A stretch of 64,000 nucleotides of DNA, taken from the NCBI RefSeq assembly GCF_001573155.1, contig NZ_JRWG01000001.1, forward strand, positions 124,001-188,000, given 5' to 3'. The notes beneath the pieces were generated by a model. It did not search any database. It was not told the DNA's origin and saw nothing but the letters and a program-made list of their open reading frames with translations. The stretch comes from Aequorivita aquimaris. Lineage in GTDB: Bacteria; Bacteroidota; Bacteroidia; Flavobacteriales; Flavobacteriaceae. The translations under genes and the position numbers were made by a program. Below, one piece after another: positions 57,937-64,000 of this stretch; positions within the stretch are counted from its first letter, which is position 1, and the number at the start of each line of letters is the position of its first letter.

Positions 57937-60804
57937 TTACTTTTTTACTTCCTCAAGCTTTACTTCCTCTCCATTTTTGTCGAGAAGCTTCACTTCGTCA
58001 AAGCCCATATCCTTAAACTGCGCAAACTGCGTGGCGGCATCACCAACCACCAAATAAGCCATTTTGGAAGCGTCCAAATATTTATTGGCCAATTCCTTAT
58101 GTTGCTCTAATGTCATATTTTTCACAACGGCTTCTTCCTTTTCAATGTAATTTGCCGGAAGGTTGTATTCGTTGATTTCCTGCAACATTCCCAAAAGTGA
58201 ACCTTGGGTCTCAAAACGGCGTGCATTTGATTTTATGAGCGCATTCTTTGTAAACTCTAAATCTTCGGGCGAAATGCCTTCTTTGTATTTTGAGATTTCA
58301 TCCCTAAATATTTGAACGGACTCTCCTGTGGTGTTGGTTCTAACGCTTGATGAGGCTGTAAATGTCCCTGGAATTTTACTTCCGCTGAAATTGGTTCGGG
58401 CGCCATAGGTATATCCTTTTTCCTCACGCAGTATTAAATTTACGTTTCCTGAAAAGGAACCGCCCAGCTTATAGTTCATTACTTCCGCAGGATAAAAGTC
58501 ATTATCTGTTTTCGGTAAAGCTATATAGCCTACGTTTATAACAGATTGCTTGGCATTCGGGATATCTACAAAGTAAAGGGAAGCCTTATCCCGATTATTG
58601 GCAACTGGATATTCAGGAATAGTAACCTCCTTTGCAGCCCAACGCTCTTCCAAACCTTTCAAATCTTTCAAAACCGCGTCTTTGTCAATTTTTCCAACTA
58701 CTTGGAATGAACTTATGGAAGGCGAAAAATTCTTGTTGTAATATTCCTTTAAATCGTTCATTGTAATTGCCTTTACAGATTCCACGGTTCCAATAGTAGG
58801 ATAACTGAAAATATGATCTTCACCATAAAGAATTTTATTGTAAACACGATCGGCAACTGCATTTGGATTTGCATCGGAACGTTCAATTTGGTTTATGGTC
58901 TTGGTTTTAATACGTCCCAATTCCTCTTCATCCCAACGCGGTTCCAAGAGGATTTCGGTTACCAAATCCATTGTTTTATCGAAATTACGCGTCAAGGTAT
59001 TGCCTCTAATTACGATAGATTCATCCGTAGTGTACATATTAATGCTTGCACCCAAAAGGTCAATGGCTTCCTCCAACTCTTCAGGGGTTTTATTGGCTGT
59101 ACCTTCCATTAGAATATCGCTCATTAAGTTGGCAACGCCATTCTTTTTCATATCGTCAAGCAAATGACCTCCTTCAATAACCAAACTGAAATTCACTGTT
59201 GGTATTTCGTTTTGTTCAATTCCCGAAACTTTCAATCCATTTTCAAGATTGGCATTCCACACTTCAGGGATCGTCAATTGAGGAGCCGCTCCTTGAACGG
59301 GTGGCTTGGAGCGATCAAAGTTTGAAGGTGTTTTTACTATTTCGGTGTTTTTATTTTCTACGGTTTTAGCAACATTGTCCTTAATTTCTTCCTCTACAAC
59401 GTTAGCCTTTTCTGAATTCTCCGTAATCAGCTCCAATTGTCCCTTTGGAACAAAACTGGTCATTACATAAGGTTTTCCCTTTATATATTTGTTATAAACC
59501 CTTACAACATCTTCCTTGGTAACTTTTTTGATGTTTTCAATATCTTCGGTTATAAAACCTGGATCATTTGTAAAAACATTGTATCGTGCCAATTGAAACG
59601 ATTTACCCAAAACGCTGCTAATTCCATTATAAAATTGAGTTTCAAGACCTGCTTTTATTCTTTCAATATCGCGGTCGGTTACACCTTCTTTTTCAAAAAG
59701 CGCAAAAGCTTCGTTAATGCCACTTTCAATAGAATCAAGGTCAACTCCATTGTTTGCAGTTATCGAAATTTGAAAATCTCCGGCCAATTCACTTGAATTG
59801 TTATAGGCCGTCGTTCTTGAAGTTAAATCTTTCTCTTTTACCAGAACTTTATATAGGGGCGCCTTTTTTCCTTGGGAAAGGATTTCTCCAAGAAAATCAA
59901 GTGCATATGCATCTTCGGTGTATTGTTGCACCGTTGGCCAAACCATATTTAGTTGCGGTGCCGTGGCAAAATTATCTTCGTGATAAAGTCTTTTGGTTTC
60001 TGAAAGTGTGACCGGTTGCGGTTTTAAGGGCTCCACTTCTTGACGACGCTTTATTTCACCAAAATATTTCTCGATCATTTTTTTGGCTTCGTCAGTTTCA
60101 AAATCTCCTGCCAAAACCAAAGTAGCATTGTTTGGACCGTAAAAGCGATCGTAAAATTCCTTTACATCTTCCACGGTCGCGTTTTGAAGGTCTTCCAGTT
60201 CGCCAATTACTTGCCAGTTGTACGGATGCCCTTCGGGATATAAATTTTTGTCTATAACCCAACTTGTATGTCCGTAGGGATTGTTGTCAACCCGCTGGCG
60301 CTTTTCGTTTTGAACTACTTCCTGTTGGTTGTAAAAAGCAGATTCGGTTACTGTGTTTATTAAAAAGCCCATTCGGTCGCTCTCTAGCCACATCACGGTT
60401 TCCATTGCGTTTTTAGGAACAACTTCATAATAAATAGTGCCGTCTTTCCAAGTTCCACCATTTAGTGTCCCTCCAGCGTCTTGGATTGTTTTGAAGAATT
60501 GGTCCTGCGGCACGTTTTCAGATTCCTGAAAAAGCATGTGCTCAAAAAGGTGGGCAAAGCCGGTGCGCCCAGTTTTTTCACGGTTGGAACCTACACCGTA
60601 CTGAATGGCGAGTGAAACAATCGGGTCGCTTTTGTCTTGGTGAAGAATTACATCGAGTCCGTTTTCAAGCTCGTACTTTTCAAATTCTACTGAAAGTTTT
60701 GCACTATCTTCGGCGGTAGTTTCTTGTTTTGATTTACAGGAAAAGGCTATCAATGCTATGAAAGCCATTGCCACAACACTGATTTTAAGGGAGTTTTTAA
60801 ACAT
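57937..60804 (-). CDS. Tandem M16 (pitrilysin-type) metalloprotease, lipoprotein
   Basis: A 955-residue protein with a lipoprotein signal (IAFSCKSK). The N-terminal M16 half has the inverted zinc motif HLFEH (in GFAHLFEHMLFQE, about residue 84) with the downstream Glu ligand in the YNQQEVVQNEKRQ region. The middle linker (about 480-530) is Asp/Lys/Pro rich. The C-terminal M16 half (about 535-945) has lost the zinc motif, as is usual in two-domain members. Likely role: degrading small peptides in the periplasm. Confidence 0.92.
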   Translation of the reverse strand: MFKNSLKISVVAMAFIALIAFSCKSKQETTAEDSAKLSVEFEKYELENGLDVILHQDKSDPIVSLAIQYGVGSNREKTGRTGFAHLFEHMLFQESENVPQDQFFKTIQDAGGTLNGGTWKDGTIYYEVVPKNAMETVMWLESDRMGFLINTVTESAFYNQQEVVQNEKRQRVDNNPYGHTSWVIDKNLYPEGHPYNWQVIGELEDLQNATVEDVKEFYDRFYGPNNATLVLAGDFETDEAKKMIEKYFGEIKRRQEVEPLKPQPVTLSETKRLYHEDNFATAPQLNMVWPTVQQYTEDAYALDFLGEILSQGKKAPLYKVLVKEKDLTSRTTAYNNSSELAGDFQISITANNGVDLDSIESGINEAFALFEKEGVTDRDIERIKAGLETQFYNGISSVLGKSFQLARYNVFTNDPGFITEDIENIKKVTKEDVVRVYNKYIKGKPYVMTSFVPKGQLELITENSEKANVVEEEIKDNVAKTVENKNTEIVKTPSNFDRSKPPVQGAAPQLTIPEVWNANLENGLKVSGIEQNEIPTVNFSLVIEGGHLLDDMKKNGVANLMSDILMEGTANKTPEELEEAIDLLGASINMYTTDESIVIRGNTLTRNFDKTMDLVTEILLEPRWDEEELGRIKTKTINQIERSDANPNAVADRVYNKILYGEDHIFSYPTIGTVESVKAITMNDLKEYYNKNFSPSISSFQVVGKIDKDAVLKDLKGLEERWAAKEVTIPEYPVANNRDKASLYFVDIPNAKQSVINVGYIALPKTDNDFYPAEVMNYKLGGSFSGNVNLILREEKGYTYGARTNFSGSKIPGTFTASSSVRTNTTGESVQIFRDEISKYKEGISPEDLEFTKNALIKSNARRFETQGSLLGMLQEINEYNLPANYIEKEEAVVKNMTLEQHKELANKYLDASKMAYLVVGDAATQFAQFKDMGFDEVKLLDKNGEEVKLEEVKK

Positions 60805-60904
60805 AATTGACTGAATTTTTAAGAAAGTTTTAAAGATACTATGTGAAGCGTGTTTAAGTCTTAAAAATAAGTTAAAACGAGACTGTAATTATAATTTCGA
60901 AATA

Positions 60905-62446
60905 TTATCCAAACCACCCATCCCGATCCAAACTTCTGTATTGAATGGCTTCGGAAATGTGATTGCCATTAATCGCTTCGGAAGCTTCCAAATCTGCAAT
61001 GGTACGCGCTACCTTCAAAATACGGTCATACGCACGGGCCGAAAGATTCAAGCGCTCCATTGCGGTTTTTAGAAGCTGCAATGAAGCGTCGTCTAGTTTA
61101 CAGAATTGACGAATTTGCTTCACGCCCATTTGGGCATTGTAATGTATATTTTCAAACTCCGAAAAGCGCTTACCCTGTATTTTTCGGGCATTTGTAACCC
61201 GCTCCCGAATAACAATACTGGATTCGCCCCGACGTTCGTCACTTAATTTTTCAAAAGGGACTGGCGTTACTTCTATGTGAATATCAATCCGGTCCAAAAG
61301 TGGACCCGAAATTTTACTTAAATAGCGTTGCATTTCCGCAGGCGAGGACATTACAGGCGCATCGGGATCGTTAAAATAACCACCCGGACTTGGATTCATA
61401 CTGGCCACGAGCATAAAACTGGACGGATAAGTTACTGTAAACTTTGCACGAGAAATGGTTACGTCGCGATCTTCTAAAGGCTGTCGCATCACTTCCAAAA
61501 CACCACGTTTAAATTCAGGAAGTTCATCCAAAAATAAAACGCCGTTGTGCGCCAAACTTATTTCGCCCGGTTGTGGATATTGTCCGCCACCCACAAGGGC
61601 AACATCGCTTATTGTATGGTGTGGACTTCGGAAAGGCCGCGAAGTCATAATGCCTCCTTTTTCCATCGTACGCCCCGCAACGCTGTGAATTTTTGTGGTT
61701 TCAAGGCTTTCCTGCAACGTCATTGGCGGCAAAATACTTGGCAATCGCTTGGCAAGCATTGTTTTTCCCGAACCCGGTGGGCCGATTAAAATAATGTTGT
61801 GACCACCGGCCGCGGCAATCTCCATACAGCGTTTTATGGATTCCTGGCCTTTTACATCTGCAAAGTCGAATTCGGGATGTTCCAAATGCTCGTAAAATTC
61901 GGCCACCATATCCACCTCGGTTTTTTCGAGGGGAATGTTCTCGTTGAAAAAATCGATTACTTCTTTTATATTCTCAATTCCATAAACTTCAATTCCTTCA
62001 ACGATAGCTGCCTCTTTGGCGTTTTGCTTCGGAAGAATAAATCCTTTAAAACCTTCTTCCTTTGCCTTTAACGCAATTGGCAAGGCTCCACGAATGGGCT
62101 GTAGATTTCCATCGAGGGAAAGTTCGCCCATGATGATAAATTCTGAAAGAGGGTTTCGCTCTTCAATTTGTTCCGTGGCAACGAGGATTCCCATCGCCAA
62201 AGTAAGATCGTAGGCAGAGCCTTCCTTCCGAAGATCTGCGGGCGACATATTGAGGATCAATTTTTTCCCGGGGATTTTGTAACCGTTGTTCTGTAAAGCG
62301 GCAGCAATTCGAAAATTGCTTTCACGAATGGCATTATCCGGCAAACCAACAAGATGGTAACCAATACCATTATCAACATTTACTTCAACAGTAATGGTTG
62401 TGGCCTCAACGCCAAATACGGCGCTTCCATAAACTTTTGTAAGCAT
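60905..62446 (-). CDS. comM: YifB/ComM family Mg-chelatase-like AAA+ ATPase
   Basis: A 513-residue protein. It has an N-terminal ChlI-like domain ([55 protein letters not shown]), a central AAA+ module with Walker [23 protein letters not shown] and Walker [12 protein letters not shown], and a C-terminal helical domain. ComM proteins are helicases that extend donor DNA during natural transformation. The members in Bacteroidota share the architecture, but the role here is inferred. Confidence 0.92.
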   Translation of the reverse strand: MLTKVYGSAVFGVEATTITVEVNVDNGIGYHLVGLPDNAIRESNFRIAAALQNNGYKIPGKKLILNMSPADLRKEGSAYDLTLAMGILVATEQIEERNPLSEFIIMGELSLDGNLQPIRGALPIALKAKEEGFKGFILPKQNAKEAAIVEGIEVYGIENIKEVIDFFNENIPLEKTEVDMVAEFYEHLEHPEFDFADVKGQESIKRCMEIAAAGGHNIILIGPPGSGKTMLAKRLPSILPPMTLQESLETTKIHSVAGRTMEKGGIMTSRPFRSPHHTISDVALVGGGQYPQPGEISLAHNGVLFLDELPEFKRGVLEVMRQPLEDRDVTISRAKFTVTYPSSFMLVASMNPSPGGYFNDPDAPVMSSPAEMQRYLSKISGPLLDRIDIHIEVTPVPFEKLSDERRGESSIVIRERVTNARKIQGKRFSEFENIHYNAQMGVKQIRQFCKLDDASLQLLKTAMERLNLSARAYDRILKVARTIADLEASEAINGNHISEAIQYRSLDRDGWFG

Positions 62447-62525
62447 AATTCAGTAAGTATAAACGGGGAGTTTACAACTGAAAGATATAAAAAATGTTTG
62501 TAGTGTAGGGTTTGTGGTTTATAGT

Positions 62526-64000
62526 TTATTGTGATTTTTTTAAAAATTGGGCCAAAAGTTTTCTGGTGGATGGATTCTTTACCAGGGAAGGATTATTTTT
62601 CTCCATAGCAGTTAATGTTCCTTTTGCTACAGTTTTCCCCAGTTCCACGCCCCATTGGTCGTAACTGAAAATATTCCAAATAATGCCCTGCACGAAAAGT
62701 TTGTGTTCGTAAATGGCAATAAGGCTTCCGAGGTTTTTCGGGGTCAATTTTTTTATCAAAATGGAATTGGTCGGTTTGTTGCCTTCGAAAAACTTGAATG
62801 GATTTTCAACCTTTTCGGCGTGCGTTCCTTCCCAGAGTGCTTGGGTCTGGGCGAAGAAATTGGCCATTAAAATATTATGATTGTAACTATTGCCGTGCAA
62901 TGGTTCACTAAAACCTATAAAATCCGTCGGAATCAGTTTTGTTCCTTGGTGCAAAAGTTGAAAATAGGCGTGCTGCGAATTACTGCCCACATTTCCCCAA
63001 ACTATCGTCCCAGTTTGATAATCTATTTTATTGCCGTTTCTGTCCACGCTCTTCCCATTGCTTTCCATCACGGCCTGCTGCAGGTATGGAACCAATTTGT
63101 GCAGATATTGCGAATAGGCAACAATGGCTTCACTTTCTGCGTTAAAAAAGTTGTTATACCAAACTGAAAGTAAGGCCAGTACAACTGGGATGTTTTTATT
63201 GAAATCCTCGTTCTTGAAATGTTTGTCCATTTCAAAAGCACCTTTTAGCAATTCCTCAAAATTATTGAAACCAATGCTGCAGCAAATTGACAGACCGACC
63301 GAACTCCACAGTGAAAACCTGCCGCCTACCCAATCCTTCATCGGGAAAATATTTTCTTCGGAAATGCCAAACTCCTTTGCTACTTCTACATTTGCTGATA
63401 CGGCTACAAAATGTTTTTCAATATCCGCTTCCGAAGCATTTTTCAAAAACCATTTTTTTACTACGGAAGCGTTTGCAATGGTTTCCTGCGTGGTGAAACT
63501 TTTTGAAACAACTATAAAAAGTGTAGTTTCTGGGTTTAGTTTTTTTAATGTTTCGGCAACTGAATCGCCATCAATATTTGCTATAAAATGAATTTTTAAA
63601 TGATTGCGGTAAAACTGAAGCGCTTCCGCAACCATTTCGGGACCCAAATGACTTCCGCCAATGCCAATGTTTACAACGTCTGTAATTACTTTTCCTGTAA
63701 AACCTTTGTGTGAACCATTTATTATTTCTTCGGAAAAACGTTCCATTTTTTGAAGCGTAGCTTTTACTTCCGGTTTGGTGTTTTCAAAATCGCGAAGTGC
63801 TGTATGCAATACTTCTCGATTTTCGGTTTCGTTTATTTTTTTGCCAGAAAACTGTTGGTTTATTGCTTCTTTCAACTTTACCTCTTCCGCAAGATTTATT
63901 AAAAGTGAAAGCGTTTCATCTGTAATTTTGTTTTTTGAATAATCTAAGTAAAAATCCTGCCATTCAATCTTAAAACGGTCTGCCCGACCGGGATCTTTTG
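62526..64000 (-). CDS. pgi: Glucose-6-phosphate isomerase (5' end beyond the window)
   Basis: The frame stays open from 62526 up to the right edge, giving 491 codons. The beginning of the gene lies outside, and the internal TTG at 63873-63875 is not the start. Diagnostic blocks are NIGIGGSHLGPEMVAEAL, FIVVSKSFTTQETIANASVVKKWF, PMKDWVGGRFSLWSSVGLSI, GNVGSNSQHAYFQLLHQGTKLIPTDFIG and FSYDQWGVELGK. It interconverts glucose-6-phosphate and fructose-6-phosphate. Confidence 0.95.
   Translation of the reverse strand, partial: KDPGRADRFKIEWQDFYLDYSKNKITDETLSLLINLAEEVKLKEAINQQFSGKKINETENREVLHTALRDFENTKPEVKATLQKMERFSEEIINGSHKGFTGKVITDVVNIGIGGSHLGPEMVAEALQFYRNHLKIHFIANIDGDSVAETLKKLNPETTLFIVVSKSFTTQETIANASVVKKWFLKNASEADIEKHFVAVSANVEVAKEFGISEENIFPMKDWVGGRFSLWSSVGLSICCSIGFNNFEELLKGAFEMDKHFKNEDFNKNIPVVLALLSVWYNNFFNAESEAIVAYSQYLHKLVPYLQQAVMESNGKSVDRNGNKIDYQTGTIVWGNVGSNSQHAYFQLLHQGTKLIPTDFIGFSEPLHGNSYNHNILMANFFAQTQALWEGTHAEKVENPFKFFEGNKPTNSILIKKLTPKNLGSLIAIYEHKLFVQGIIWNIFSYDQWGVELGKTVAKGTLTAMEKNNPSLVKNPSTRKLLAQFLKKSQ

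Noticed and set aside
1-64000. CRISPR arrays, tRNA or rRNA genes, IS elements, attachment sites
   Set aside because: No regularly spaced identical repeats, no cloverleaf, no transposase or integrase frames, and no flanking direct repeats around the eCIS locus could be seen.

Overview
The window is a chromosomal segment of a marine-type member of the Flavobacteriia (Bacteroidota). Signs are Bacteroidota promoters (TTG near -33 and TAnnTTTG near -7) in front of many genes, starts with no Shine-Dalgarno sequence, a fused alpha/beta E1 2-oxoacid dehydrogenase, menaquinone genes, and many small secreted or lipoprotein genes typical of Flavobacteriaceae. No tRNA, rRNA, IS element, integrase or CRISPR array is visible.

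Layout. 1-6 kb: the end of an outer-membrane metallopeptidase-like gene, a fused E1 dehydrogenase, a PepSY-like secreted protein, and asnB, preceded by a 14-residue leader peptide with five consecutive Asn codons and a strong terminator (an asparagine attenuator). 6-19 kb: a divergent cupin/TetR pair with twin operators, menB, secreted hydrolases and a papain-like protease, a thioredoxin-like/DUF2024 operon, an autoregulated Cys-rich MarR, CvfB, the menI-menF-menD operon, an esterase and a leucine-rich-repeat protein. 19-30 kb: a candidate small RNA, dnaK with an unusual promoter, a membrane phosphatase/sulfatase-like protein, a umuDC pair whose UmuD lacks its catalytic serine, sdaA, panB and a pseudouridine synthase. 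28.2-30.7 kb (minus strand): a four-gene operon of a small protein, a seven-helix membrane protein, a histidine kinase and a NarL-type regulator.

30.9-56.7 kb is the accessory core: one co-directional set of about 20 genes for an extracellular contractile injection system (eCIS, related to PVC/Afp/AlgoCIS). It encodes the tube terminator, sheath, two tube proteins, a Pvc6-like small protein, a LysM hub protein, VgrG-like spike, PAAR tip, gp25, baseplate J and wedge proteins, a large candidate fibre or baseplate-periphery protein, the tape measure and the AAA+ ATPase. Interspersed are candidate cargo or accessory enzymes: a DUF4157 protein that also carries two OmpA-like domains and an M35-like zinc protease, a CHAP/peptidoglycan-binding enzyme, and a polytopic membrane patatin-like phospholipase. 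The promoter of this operon is preceded by five 12-bp near-palindromic sites with starts 22-23 bp apart, immediately upstream of its -33 element. They lie in the region divergent from the two-component operon, which suggests a dedicated switch for the injection system.

56.7-64 kb returns to housekeeping genes on the minus strand: a DUF2891 lipoprotein, a tandem M16 metalloprotease, a ComM/YifB ATPase and pgi (cut by the window end). Functions are assigned by reading the translated sequences from memory of the families; no database search was run.
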